6,949 nucleotides of DNA from Chloroflexota bacterium. Its GTDB lineage: Bacteria > Chloroflexota > Anaerolineae > B4-G1 > DUEL01. The stretch is taken from contig JAGHZG010000080.1 of NCBI GenBank assembly GCA_017743275.1, positions 1 to 6,949 on the forward strand, read 5' to 3'. The position numbers and the translations under genes were made by a program. A model generated the notes under the pieces. That model did not search any database and was not told where the DNA came from. It saw only the letters and a list, made by a program, of their open reading frames with translations. This document shows, in pieces, positions 1-6,949 of the stretch. Every line of letters begins with the position of its first letter. Within the stretch, counting starts at the first letter, position 1.

Positions 1-1166
1 GTGTTCAGGTTGACGGTCCCCCCCTCCACCAGCCCGATCAGTTCCACCAGCGCCTGCGGGCTCACCGGAAGTTCGGCGATCCCCTTACCGGACTCCCTCA
101 TCACCCGGAACAGGTCCACCGTGACCCAGTTGGCAACCACTTTCGGGCTGACGGTCCCCATCCGGACCGCCGCCTCGTAGTAGTCGGCGACGGCCCGGTC
201 AGCGACCAGAAGGTCAGCCTCGTACGCGCTCAGACCATACTCGTGGACAAACCGGGCCCGGCGGGCCGCCGGGAGTTCCGGCAGCCCCCGCCGCAGTTCC
301 TCCAGCCACTCCCGACCGATCTCCAGCGGCGGCAGGTCCGGCTCCGGGAAGTACCGGTAATCCTCCGCGTACTCCTTGCTGCGCTGGACGTAGGTCACTC
401 CCCGCCCCTCGTCCCAGCCCATCGTCTGCTGGAGAACGCGCCCGCCGTTGCGGAGAGTCTCTACCTGCTGCGCGACCTCGTAGGCCACCGCCCGGTACAG
501 CGCGCGGAAAGAGTTCAGATTCTTGATCTCGTGGCGCGGGTTCAGCACATCCGTCCCCGCCGGGCGGACGCTGACGCTGGCCTCAAACCGCATCACCCCC
601 TTCTCCATATCCCCGGAGTTGACGCCCAGGTAGACCAGAATCTCCCGCAGCCGCTCCGCGTACTCCCGCACCTCCTCGGCGGAGCGCATGTCCGGCTCGG
701 TGACAATCTCTATCAGCGGCACCCCGGCCCGGTTGAAGTCCACCAGCGTGACGTTGCCCACGTGGTAGAGTTTCCCGGTGTCCTCCTCCAGGTGAACGTT
801 GTTGATTCGGACGCGCCGGGGCCCGGCCTCCGTCTGGATGTCCAGGTACCCGTTGACCCCCAGGGGCAACCCGTGCTGGGAAATCTGGTAGCCCTTGGGC
901 AGATCCGGGTAGAAGTAGGACTTGCGGGCGAAGAAGGAGACGGGGGGAACCTCACAGTTGAGGGCCAGTGCGGTCATCAGCGTCAGTTCCACCGCGCGGC
1001 GGTTGATGACAGGGAGCGTCCCCGGCATCGCCGTGCAGACCGGGCAGACGTACGTGTTGGGCGGCAGGTCCCCCGTGTCCTCCATCACCGGACACGCGCA
1101 GAACATTTTGGAACGGGTATGAACCTGCGCATGGACTTCCAGGCCGATTACCGCTTCGTACTCCAC
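1..1166 (-). CDS. gatB: Asp-tRNA(Asn)/Glu-tRNA(Gln) amidotransferase subunit B, 3' end cut by window edge
   Basis: GatB is the tRNA-binding/kinase subunit of the cytoplasmic GatCAB amidotransferase, which turns mischarged Glu-tRNA(Gln) and/or Asp-tRNA(Asn) into Gln-tRNA and Asn-tRNA using ammonia delivered from GatA. The 388 complete codons visible read as a canonical GatB. The N-terminus is [14 protein letters not shown], followed by CxC (residues 23-25) and CxxC (41-44) pairs that may bind metal. Further on come [13 protein letters not shown] (84-96), HLEEDTGK (125-132), [16 protein letters not shown] (144-159), EIKNLNSF (213-220) and [11 protein letters not shown] (270-280). The reading frame leaves the window in the C-terminal helical/YqeY-like tail; about 90 residues of a usual ~480 are missing, with no sign of real truncation. 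The start is GTG at 1166, chosen because GatB proteins begin at this point and a strong Shine-Dalgarno precedes it. It overlaps the preceding gene by 19 bases. gatA and gatC are not in view. Confidence 0.97.
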   Translation of the reverse strand, partial: MEYEAVIGLEVHAQVHTRSKMFCACPVMEDTGDLPPNTYVCPVCTAMPGTLPVINRRAVELTLMTALALNCEVPPVSFFARKSYFYPDLPKGYQISQHGLPLGVNGYLDIQTEAGPRRVRINNVHLEEDTGKLYHVGNVTLVDFNRAGVPLIEIVTEPDMRSAEEVREYAERLREILVYLGVNSGDMEKGVMRFEASVSVRPAGTDVLNPRHEIKNLNSFRALYRAVAYEVAQQVETLRNGGRVLQQTMGWDEGRGVTYVQRSKEYAEDYRYFPEPDLPPLEIGREWLEELRRGLPELPAARRARFVHEYGLSAYEADLLVADRAVADYYEAAVRMGTVSPKVVANWVTVDLFRVMRESGKGIAELPVSPQALVELIGLVEGGTVNLN

Positions 1167-1522
1167 GCTTCCTCCTCCTTTGGCGGGATCAATCCCGCCC
1201 GCCAGAGCATCAGATCGGACGCCTGGCGAGCCCGCAGGGAGAGCAGATGCCGGGCCCCCTCCACCGGCCAGACCGCCCTCCAGGCCAGCATCTCCCGCTG
1301 CAGGCCGGCCAGTTCCAGATGAAACTCCGGCGGGACACAGGGAGCGCTCCACTCTATCAGCACGGCCGCCTCCCGGAGCAAATCCCGCACCAGCGCATCA
1401 TGCTCTGGCCGCAGGCATCGCCCGGAGATGCGCGCCAGCGTGGACGCCAGATTTCCCAACTGCTGGGGCCAGGGCAACTGCTGGAACCGCTCCCGAAACT
1501 CTGGCCTCTCCGCCGCAATCAT
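1148..1522 (-). CDS. Conserved-position small protein of unknown function (124 aa)
   Basis: I do not recognise this protein. It is 124 residues long with no signal peptide, membrane segment or metal-binding motif. It is rich in Leu, Arg, Ala and Trp and looks mostly helical; for example residues 60-110 alternate hydrophobic and charged positions, including the stretches [18 protein letters not shown] and [19 protein letters not shown]. The tail is charged ([12 protein letters not shown]). It is judged real because its ATG overlaps the stop of the upstream aminotransferase in an ATGA junction (1519-1522), its own end overlaps the gatB start by 19 bases, and it fills the gap between two solid genes on their strand. 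The aminotransferase's final codons supply GGAGG right at the junction. A helical accessory protein is a fair description; any function in tRNA amidation or amino-acid metabolism would be guesswork. Confidence 0.75.
   Translation of the reverse strand: MIAAERPEFRERFQQLPWPQQLGNLASTLARISGRCLRPEHDALVRDLLREAAVLIEWSAPCVPPEFHLELAGLQREMLAWRAVWPVEGARHLLSLRARQASDLMLWRAGLIPPKEEEAWSTKR
1171..1179 (-). promoter_or_regulatory. Shine-Dalgarno that fixes the gatB GTG start
   Basis: The minus strand reads AGGAGGAGG four bases before the GTG at 1166. It lies inside the last codons of the upstream 124-residue gene, where it encodes the Lys-Glu-Glu-Glu stretch, so the same bases serve as coding sequence and as ribosome-binding site. 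It supports the GTG start and suggests coupled translation. Confidence 0.8.
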
Positions 1523-2691
1523 CCTCCGTGCCTCCGCACAAACCGCCGCATCCGATCCAGCGCCTCCTCAATCTTCTCGTACGCGGTGGCGTAGGAGCAG
1601 CGGACATACCCCTTCCCGCTGGGACCAAAAGCACTCCCCGGCACCACCGCCACGCGCTCCTCCTGGAGCAATTTCTCGGCGAAAGTGTTCTCATCCATCC
1701 CCGTGACCGCGATGGACGGGAAGGCGTAGAAGGCCCCCTTTGGCTCCACACAGGTCAGCCCGATCTCGTTCAGGCCGCCCACGATCAGCCGCCGTCGGCG
1801 GTCATACTCCCGCCGCATCTCCTCCACGAAGGGCTCCCCCTCCTTCAGGGCAACCAGCGCAGCGTACTGGGCGACGGTGGGCGCGCACATAATCGTGTAC
1901 TGGTGGACCCGGCGCATCATCTCCATAATCTCCGCCGGGCCGGCGGCCCACCCGATCCGCCAGCCCGTCATCGCGTACGCCTTGGAGAAGCCCATCAGCA
2001 GAATCGTCCGGCTGTACATCCCCGGCAGACTGGGAAAGCAGACGTGGCGAGTATCGTAGACCAGCCGGTCGTACAACTCGTCGGAGATGACCAGCAGATT
2101 GTGCCGTTTGACGACGGCGGCGATTTCGTTCAGCCGCTCCCGGCTCATCACCGCGCCGGTGGGATTGCTGGGGTAGCCCAGGAGCAGCGCCTTCGTCCGC
2201 TCGGTGACCGCCGCCTCAATCGCCTCGGCCGTCACCTGCCACTCGTTCTCCGCCGATGTCGGCACCATCACCGGCACCCCGCCGGCAAAGATGACCTCCG
2301 GCGCGTAGGAAACGAAGCACGGCTCCGGGATAATGACTTCATCCCCGGGGTCCAGCGTCGCCGCGCAGGCCAGATACAGCGCCTCCGAGACCCCCACCGT
2401 GATGAGAATCTCACTGGCCGGATTGTACGTCTGCCCGTAGAGGCGGTCCAGGTGCTCCGCGATGGCCCGCCGCAGTTCCATCAGCCCGGAGTTGGACGTG
2501 TAGTGGGTCTCCCCCCGCTCCAGGGCCTCAATCCCGGCCCGCAGAATCGGCTCCGGCGTGGTGAAGTCCGGCTCCCCAATGCCCAGACTGATGACATCCT
2601 CCATCGTCGCCGCGATGTCAAAGAAGCGGCGAATCCCCGAAGGGGGCACAGAAGAGATCCGTTCCGAGACGAAGTTGCGAACGCGAGGCAT
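1519..2691 (-). CDS. Class I PLP-dependent aminotransferase (aspartate aminotransferase-like, fold type I)
   Basis: This enzyme transfers an amino group between an amino acid and a 2-oxo acid using pyridoxal phosphate. The 390-residue length is typical of the aspartate aminotransferase-like gamma subgroup that includes PatA/YugH-type enzymes. Visible landmarks include SLGIGEPDFTTPEPI (35-49), the YTSNSGLMELR substrate-side region (64-74), YPSNPTG with the PLP-contacting Asn176, and ISDELYDRL with Asp204 for the pyridine nitrogen and Tyr207. The Schiff-base lysine is Lys237 in FSKAYAMTGWRIGW, with Arg245 for the phosphate, and Arg364 in YVRCSYA binds the substrate carboxylate. The ATG at 2691 is preceded by GGGGAGG at a good distance. 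The exact substrate (Asp, aromatic amino acids, acetyl-diaminopimelate) cannot be told from sequence alone. Two genes downstream follow with 4- and 19-base overlaps, so this is probably the first gene of an aminotransferase-unknown-gatB operon. Confidence 0.93.
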   Translation of the reverse strand: MPRVRNFVSERISSVPPSGIRRFFDIAATMEDVISLGIGEPDFTTPEPILRAGIEALERGETHYTSNSGLMELRRAIAEHLDRLYGQTYNPASEILITVGVSEALYLACAATLDPGDEVIIPEPCFVSYAPEVIFAGGVPVMVPTSAENEWQVTAEAIEAAVTERTKALLLGYPSNPTGAVMSRERLNEIAAVVKRHNLLVISDELYDRLVYDTRHVCFPSLPGMYSRTILLMGFSKAYAMTGWRIGWAAGPAEIMEMMRRVHQYTIMCAPTVAQYAALVALKEGEPFVEEMRREYDRRRRLIVGGLNEIGLTCVEPKGAFYAFPSIAVTGMDENTFAEKLLQEERVAVVPGSAFGPSGKGYVRCSYATAYEKIEEALDRMRRFVRRHGG

Positions 2692-2714
2692 TCTTTCCTC
2701 CCCTTACACGTTGT

Positions 2715-2733
2715 AAAATTCGTGAAAATTCGT
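2715..2733. repeat. Short direct repeat AAAATTCGT x2, period 10
   Basis: AAAATTCGT occurs at 2715-2723 and 2725-2733, in the AT-rich stretch just upstream of the aminotransferase gene and next to the larger fold-back repeat. It may overlap that gene's promoter region. No convincing -35/-10 pair was found, so it is recorded only as a repeat. Confidence 0.6.
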
Positions 2734-2742
2734 AATTACCTG

Positions 2743-2829
2743 CCACAAGGGCACAAAGTACTCACAAAGGACATAAAGGGAGAAAAGTCATTCTTCGTGT
2801 CCTTTGTGTGGCCTTCGTGTCCTTCGTGG
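2743..2829. repeat. Imperfect intergenic fold-back repeat made of ACAAAGGACA / TTCGTGTCC units
   Basis: Between alr and the aminotransferase gene, a left arm (2743-2779) rich in CACAAAG and ACAAAGGACA is mirrored by a right arm (2791-2829) reading TTCGTGTCCTTTGTGTGG. Aligning the left arm with the reverse complement of the right gives about 70% identity with one gap and an 11-base loop. The right arm also contains CTTCGTGTCCTT twice at a 20-base period (2793-2804 and 2813-2824). Transcribed from either strand it could form a long, mismatched stem. There is no T-run after it, so a classical terminator is not supported. It resembles degenerate intergenic repeats that disperse through genomes; copy number cannot be judged from here. 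Confidence 0.7.
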
Positions 2830-2872
2830 TTTTTACGAAACGATTCTTGGGCAGGCGGTTACCCACGAATGC

Positions 2873-4021
2873 TCAAATGTAAACCCGGACCACGCGGGGC
2901 AGAATAGACGTGGTCACCTCGTAGTTAATCGTCTCCGCCCAGGCCGCCACCTCTTCGGCCCGCAGTTCGGCCTCCCCCTGGCGACCGAAAATCACCGCCA
3001 CATCCCCCTCCTGCACCTCCGGGATATGGCTGACGTCCACCACAATCTGGTCCATACTGACCCGTCCCAGGACCGGCGCGCGCTTCCCGTGGAGCAGGAC
3101 GGCGCCCCGGTTAGAGAGGATGCGGTGGTAGCCATCGCCGTAGCCCACGGGCAAGAGCGCCACCCGCATGGGCCGGTCCGGGATGAACGTCCGGCCGTAG
3201 CCGATGCCCCAACCTGCCGGGACCGTCCGCACCCGCACCACCCGGCTCTTCAGCGTCATCGCGGGCCGGAGCGGGAAGACCGGCGGCCACTCCGATGAGG
3301 GGTCCAGCCCATAAATGGCGATGCCCGGCCGGACCGCGTCCAGGTGGGCCTCCGGGAACCGCATTGTCGCTGCGCTGTTGCAGGCATGGCGGAGCGAGAC
3401 ATGGATTCCGACACCGTTCAGCCCTTCCAGCACGTCCGCAAACCGCCGGAACTGGAGGCGCATATACGAGGGGTCAGCGGAGTCCGCGGTGCAGAAATGG
3501 GTGAAAACCCCCTCCAGGGAGAGGCCCGGCAGGGCAGAGAGCGACCGGGCGAAAGGGACCACTTCCTCCGGCAGCAGGCCGAACCGGCCCATGCCGGTAT
3601 CCACTTTGATGTGGACGGGGGCGGTCACCCCCGCGGCGACGGCGCGGGCAGAGAGGGCCTGGGCGAACTCCAGCGTGGTGACCGTCGGCGTCAGTCCCCA
3701 GCGGACGACCTCGTCGGCACCGTCGGGGGGGATGTAGCCCATCACCAGAATGGGGGCGGAGATGCCCGCCTGGCGGAGTTCCACGCCCTCCAGAAGCCGG
3801 TGGACGGCCAGCCGGGCCGCACCGGCCTCCAGGGCCGTCCGGGCGACGGGGACGGCGCCGTGGCCGTAGGCGTTGGCCTTGACCACTGCGATGACCTGAA
3901 CCTGTGGGCCAACGAACCGGCAGAAAGACTGAATATTGGCGGCAATCGCCGCCAGATCCACTTCTGCCCAGGTGACCGTACCGGGAGGGAGATCGGGTGA
4001 AAGGGTGGGCGAACAATTCAC
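2873..4021 (-). CDS. alr: Alanine racemase (PLP-dependent)
   Basis: Alanine racemase interconverts L- and D-alanine in the cytoplasm and supplies D-Ala for peptidoglycan. From the GTG at 4021 the protein has 382 residues, the family's usual size. It shows the N-terminal WAEVDLAAIAANI, then VVKANAYGHG with PLP lysine Lys48 and the KVDTGMGRFGL loop (139-149). Next come RHACNSAATMRFP (211-223), RPGIAIYGLDP (231-241), GIGYGRTFIPDRP with the second catalytic base Tyr275, LPVGYGDGYHR (290-299) and GRVSMDQIVVDVS (319-331). The TIM-barrel and C-terminal beta domains are both complete. The open frame extends upstream to an ATG at 4180, but those 53 residues are unlike Alr and contain the promoter. The GTG has GGAGG 12 bases upstream, a somewhat long spacing. 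It is transcribed away from the secreted PA14 gene and is probably its own unit; no terminator is evident before the aminotransferase gene. Confidence 0.95.
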   Translation of the reverse strand: MNCSPTLSPDLPPGTVTWAEVDLAAIAANIQSFCRFVGPQVQVIAVVKANAYGHGAVPVARTALEAGAARLAVHRLLEGVELRQAGISAPILVMGYIPPDGADEVVRWGLTPTVTTLEFAQALSARAVAAGVTAPVHIKVDTGMGRFGLLPEEVVPFARSLSALPGLSLEGVFTHFCTADSADPSYMRLQFRRFADVLEGLNGVGIHVSLRHACNSAATMRFPEAHLDAVRPGIAIYGLDPSSEWPPVFPLRPAMTLKSRVVRVRTVPAGWGIGYGRTFIPDRPMRVALLPVGYGDGYHRILSNRGAVLLHGKRAPVLGRVSMDQIVVDVSHIPEVQEGDVAVIFGRQGEAELRAEEVAAWAETINYEVTTSILPRVVRVYI

Positions 4022-4033
4022 GAAATTCCAGGT

Positions 4034-4038
4034 CCTCC
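4034..4038 (-). promoter_or_regulatory. Probable Shine-Dalgarno of alr
   Basis: The minus strand has GGGAGG ending 12 bases before the GTG at 4021. The spacing is longer than ideal, but there is no better-placed start in frame before the conserved WAEVDL segment. Confidence 0.5.
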
Positions 4039-4070
4039 CGAAAAAACTCGCGATAAGATTACCGCCCGTT

Positions 4071-4098
4071 AGTATACCATCTTCTCCCGTTTGGGCAA
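4071..4098 (-). promoter_or_regulatory. Sigma-70-type promoter of alr with extended -10
   Basis: On the minus strand, TTGCCC (4098-4093) and TATACT (4076-4071) are separated by 16 bases. The -10 is preceded by TGG, giving an extended -10 (TGnTATACT). Transcription would begin near 4064, leaving a leader of about 43 bases before the GTG. This placement also excludes the longer alr reading frame. It is a sequence match only. Confidence 0.65.
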
Positions 4099-4162
4099 GC
4101 GATTCACCTCCCTGCGTTGTCACGCATTTGTTATCCCTGTGAAACCTATCCCGAGCCTGTTT

Positions 4163-4188
4163 GGGGATAAAATGAAACAAGAATCCCC
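4163..4188. other. Short inverted repeat GGGGAT...ATCCCC in the divergent intergenic region
   Basis: GGGGAT (4163-4168) and ATCCCC (4183-4188) flank a 14-base AT-rich spacer. The dyad sits between the alr promoter and the hairpin series before the PA14 gene. It could be an operator-type dyad or chance; six base pairs with a long loop is weak evidence. Confidence 0.3.
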
Positions 4189-4203
4189 GTTACAGCGTCT
4201 ATA

Positions 4204-4233
4204 AGGCAGAGGCAAGCAAAGTGGGACTGCCTC
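4204..4233 (+). other. Stem-loop with two alternative pairings in the leader of the PA14 gene
   Basis: AGGCAG (4204-4209) can pair with CTGCCT (4227-4232), or alternatively GAGGCA (4209-4214) with TGCCTC (4228-4233), because AGGCA is nearly duplicated. The strand abuts the next hairpin at 4233. It might be part of a structured leader RNA; no riboswitch family is recognised. Confidence 0.35.
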
Positions 4234-4253
4234 AAAGCCCCGAAGGGGCTTTG
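4233..4253. other. Perfect 9-bp hairpin with GAA loop
   Basis: CAAAGCCCC (4233-4241) is exactly complementary to GGGGCTTTG (4245-4253) around a GAA loop. No T-run follows it on the plus strand (CAAAATAA follows), so it does not look like an intrinsic terminator for plus-strand transcription. It forms a tandem pair with the palindrome at 4262. Confidence 0.7.
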
Positions 4254-4261
4254 CAAAATAA

Positions 4262-4283
4262 GCCCGACGCTATAGCGTCGGGC
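4262..4283. repeat. Perfect 22-base palindrome just upstream of the PA14 gene's ribosome-binding site
   Basis: The 22 bases from 4262 to 4283 equal their own reverse complement. The left half is GCCCGACGCTA, so as RNA it would form at least a 9-bp stem with a TATA loop. It ends 12 bases before the AAAGGAGG of the following gene. On the plus strand it lacks a T-run; on the minus strand it is followed by TTATTTT, so it could stop antisense transcription. Such compact GC-rich palindromes often belong to dispersed REP-like families, which cannot be tested within this window. Confidence 0.75.
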
Positions 4284-4308
4284 ATCTCAATCCAGAAAGG
4301 AGGGAGAG

Positions 4309-5622
4309 ATGAAAAAAGAGGTTCGCTTTCTGTTGAGTCTCCTGATCGTTTTTCTGTTGACGGGCGGGGCAGCGGCCCAGGGGCCCGGTCCCCAGCACAC
4401 TGACCCCGTCTGGCAGGCCGCGTACTGGAACAACACCGACCTGGCGGGGACCCCGGTCCTCTGGCGCGCGGAGGCCAATCTGGACCATGACTGGGGTACG
4501 GGCTCCCCCGCGCCGGAAGTCAACGCCGACTATTTCTCTGCCCGTTGGACCCGCTACATATACGTGCCCTCTCCCGCCACTTACCGTTTCACCGCCACCA
4601 GCGACGACGGCGTGCGGGTCTGGCTGGATGGGGCGTTGATCATCAACCAGTGGTCGGATGGTCCGGCCAGAACTGTCAGCGTGGATAGGGCTCTCAGCGC
4701 GGGGCACCACCTGATCATCGTGGAATTCTACGAACGGACAGGCGGGGCCCTCATCCGGTTCTCCTGGGACGTGGCCCCGCCGACCATCACCAACTGGCGC
4801 GGCGAATATTATAACAACTCCACCCTGTCAGGAAGCCCTGCCCTGGTCCGGGATGATGCCAGCATCAATTTCAACTGGGGCCTTGGTTCCCCCGCACCCG
4901 GCATCAACGCCGACGAATTCTCCGTCCGCTGGACCCGCAACCTGAACCTTCCTGCCGGGATGTACCGCTTCACGATGACGGTGGACGACGGCGGCCGCCT
5001 CTGGGTGAACGACCATCTGCTTCTGGATGCCTGGCGGGAGCAGGCCGAAACGACGTACGTCGGGGACATCTATCTGCCCGGAGGGAACATCCCGGTCAAA
5101 ATGGAGTACTACGAGCGGGCCGGGCACGCTGTCGCCAAACTTTCCTGGCAGAGGATTGACGGCAGCACCCCACCGACCCCGCCCGCTCCCGCGCCGGGCA
5201 CGGTCATCGTGGACGACACGGATGCGGGATTTGTCACCGGGGGGAGCGCCACTGGGTGGAGAGTTGCCTACGTTGGATACAACGGGCGGATGCTCTGGAC
5301 CTACAACAACGACCGCATCCGGACCAACTACAACTGGGCCCGCTGGTATCCTCGCCTGAGGGCCGGGTGGTACGAGGTCTTCGTCTACATCCCCAGCCGC
5401 AACGCCACCACGACCAAAGCCCGTTACTGGATTTCCCACGCCGACGGCTTCACCCTGCGGGTGGTGAACCAGTCGGCGTATGGCAACCAGTGGGTCTCGC
5501 TGGGCACCTACCGCTTCCGGGGCACGCGGGACGACTACGTCTCTCTGGCAGATGTCACCTTTGAGCCCCGCCTCTCCCGGCAGGTCGGCTTTGATGCGGT
5601 GAAATGGGTGCCGAAGAGATAA
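4309..5622 (+). CDS. Secreted protein with two PA14 domains and a golvesin-like C-terminal domain
   Basis: This 437-residue protein is predicted to be exported and to bind extracellular ligands, probably carbohydrate or polymer. A Sec signal peptide is clear: MKKEVR, a hydrophobic core (residues 7-18) and an AAA-Q cleavage site near 23. Two PA14 beta-sandwich domains follow at about 34-154 and 160-281. They share the WxxxYYNN/YWNN opening, WGxGSPAP, FSxRWTR, YRFT and the DDG loop (Asp99-Asp100 and Asp226-Asp227), the position that binds calcium in known PA14 lectins. A Pro-rich linker (288-296) leads to a golvesin/Xly-type domain (298-436) with VIVDDTDAGF, GWYEVFVYIP, QWVSLGTYRF and VSLADVT. 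No catalytic domain, sortase signal or membrane anchor is visible. AAAGGAGG lies 5-6 bases before the ATG. The gene is alone on its strand, preceded by hairpins and followed by a strong terminator. The ligand and biological role are unknown. Confidence 0.93.
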   Translation: MKKEVRFLLSLLIVFLLTGGAAAQGPGPQHTDPVWQAAYWNNTDLAGTPVLWRAEANLDHDWGTGSPAPEVNADYFSARWTRYIYVPSPATYRFTATSDDGVRVWLDGALIINQWSDGPARTVSVDRALSAGHHLIIVEFYERTGGALIRFSWDVAPPTITNWRGEYYNNSTLSGSPALVRDDASINFNWGLGSPAPGINADEFSVRWTRNLNLPAGMYRFTMTVDDGGRLWVNDHLLLDAWREQAETTYVGDIYLPGGNIPVKMEYYERAGHAVAKLSWQRIDGSTPPTPPAPAPGTVIVDDTDAGFVTGGSATGWRVAYVGYNGRMLWTYNNDRIRTNYNWARWYPRLRAGWYEVFVYIPSRNATTTKARYWISHADGFTLRVVNQSAYGNQWVSLGTYRFRGTRDDYVSLADVTFEPRLSRQVGFDAVKWVPKR

Positions 5623-5659
5623 AAAAGTGCCAGGCACTTTGCAAGTGCCTGGCACTTTT
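5621..5659. terminator. Bidirectional intrinsic terminator between the PA14 gene and the rRNA operon
   Basis: The arms 5623-5639 and 5643-5659 form a perfect 17-bp stem around a TGC loop, beginning directly after the stop codon of the PA14 gene. On the plus strand the stem ends in TTTT, then CTCTT; on the minus strand it ends in TTTTTT. It can therefore stop both converging transcripts. Each arm is itself almost palindromic (AAGTGCC-A-GGCACTT), so two smaller hairpins are an alternative fold. The GTGCCAGGCAC core may be a dispersed repeat used as a terminator. Confidence 0.88.
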
Positions 5660-5677
5660 CTCTTAAAGAAAAGGGCC

Positions 5678-5795
<118 letters not shown>

Positions 5796-5896
5796 GGCCA
5801 CTTCAGGTCAGGTGGCAGTCACCTCAGAAGCAACTGCCTCCTGTCTTTCACCCAACAACCGAGTCAGATCAGTGAGGCTCCAATTTCTCCGCATCA
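5796..5896 (-). other. 23S-5S intergenic spacer
   Basis: About 100 bases separate the 23S and 5S genes. No tRNA is recognisable in it. It contains the 3' flank of the 23S terminal helix and sequence leading into 5S helix I, where rRNA processing is expected. Confidence 0.75.
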
Positions 5897-6842
<946 letters not shown>

Positions 6843-6949
6843 CGCGCCTCCCCTGAGTTTCCTCAGGGCGCAGACTATCCCTTCATCTCACCGAGCAACC
6901 GTAGGAGATCGTCCTTCGCATATCTCCGCTGGCCGGATGGATTCATTGA
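6843..6949 (-). mobile_element. 3' end of a probable group I intron inserted at 23S position 1951
   Basis: Where the expected 23S sequence (GGTAGCGAAATTCCTTGTCGG, 5' of AAGTTCCGACC) should stand, there is unrelated sequence, so the rRNA is interrupted exactly between positions equivalent to U1951 and A1952. The inserted sequence ends in G (6843), as a group I intron's terminal omega-G does. Before it lie GCGCC/GGCGC arms (6871-6867 with 6848-6844) enclosing CTGAG-GAAA-CTCAG, a good P9.0/P9 arrangement with a GNRA loop. Immediately 5' is GGGATAGTC (6881-6873), which resembles J8/7 plus the 3' strand of P7. Further 5', GGAGAT/ATCTCC (6927-6922 with 6909-6904) or an alternative ATCTC/GAGAT pairing could be P8. 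The 5' strand of P7 and the rest of the core are beyond the window edge, as would be any homing-endonuclease gene. An excised intervening sequence is the alternative, less likely at this core site. Confidence 0.75.

Noticed and set aside
2793..2829. Repeated CTTCGTGTCCTT units as a possible CRISPR array
   Set aside because: Only two and a half degenerate units at a 20-base period, with no unique spacers of CRISPR size.
1180..2907. Long open frame on the plus strand (575 codons) across the aminotransferase gene, and a similar one at 243-1322 across gatB
   Set aside because: Both are antisense shadows in GC-rich DNA; the translations are Pro/Arg/His-rich with no recognisable domain, while the minus strand gives clear enzyme motifs.
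4022..4180. N-terminal extension of alr to an ATG at 4180 (53 extra residues)
   Set aside because: The extra residues do not resemble alanine racemase, the conserved protein begins just after the GTG at 4021, and a good promoter lies inside the extension.
4251..4276. TTGCAA ... TATAGC as a promoter for the PA14 gene
   Set aside because: The spacing is only 14 bases and the -10 candidate is the centre of the palindrome, so the match is not convincing.
6843..6949. RNase III-excised intervening sequence, or a chimeric assembly join, instead of a group I intron
   Set aside because: Intervening sequences sit in variable surface helices, not at the core 1951 site, and the exact boundary with terminal G plus P7/P9-like elements favours an intron. 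A chimeric join cannot be fully excluded without the flanking sequence.

Overview
The window is a GC-rich bacterial chromosome segment. It most likely comes from the Chloroflexota, perhaps an Anaerolineae-like lineage, because secreted proteins pairing PA14 repeats with a golvesin-type C-terminal domain are frequent there and the rRNA is compatible. This taxonomic call is a family-knowledge inference and is not proven by the sequence. All genes except one lie on the minus strand.

Positions 1-2691 hold a tight minus-strand cluster read right to left: a class I PLP aminotransferase, a 124-residue protein of unknown function, and gatB (glutamyl-tRNA(Gln)/aspartyl-tRNA(Asn) amidotransferase subunit B, cut by the left window edge). 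The three overlap by 4 and 19 bases, so they are probably translated from one message. Upstream of them, separated by 181 bases carrying an imperfect fold-back repeat, is alr (alanine racemase, D-Ala supply for peptidoglycan), with a recognisable extended -10 promoter and a GTG start.

Positions 4022-4308 are a divergent intergenic region: the alr promoter on one side and, on the other, a series of short hairpins (including a perfect 22-base palindrome) just before the ribosome-binding site of the only plus-strand gene. That gene (4309-5622) encodes a secreted protein with a signal peptide, two PA14 domains and a golvesin-like C-terminal domain, without any evident catalytic domain. Directly after its stop codon is a 17-bp hairpin with T-runs on both strands, a bidirectional terminator shared with the convergent rRNA operon.

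Positions 5678-6949 are the 3' end of an rRNA operon on the minus strand: 5S rRNA, a roughly 100-base spacer, and the 3' third of 23S rRNA. The most notable point is at the right edge. The 23S sequence is normal from the nucleotide equivalent to E. coli A1952 to its 3' end, but immediately 5' of A1952 it is replaced by unrelated sequence ending in G, preceded by a P9/P9.0-like hairpin and a P7-like ATAGTC strand. I read this as the 3' end of a group I intron inserted at 23S position 1951, in the ribosome's functional core. The rest of the intron and the 5' exon lie outside the window.
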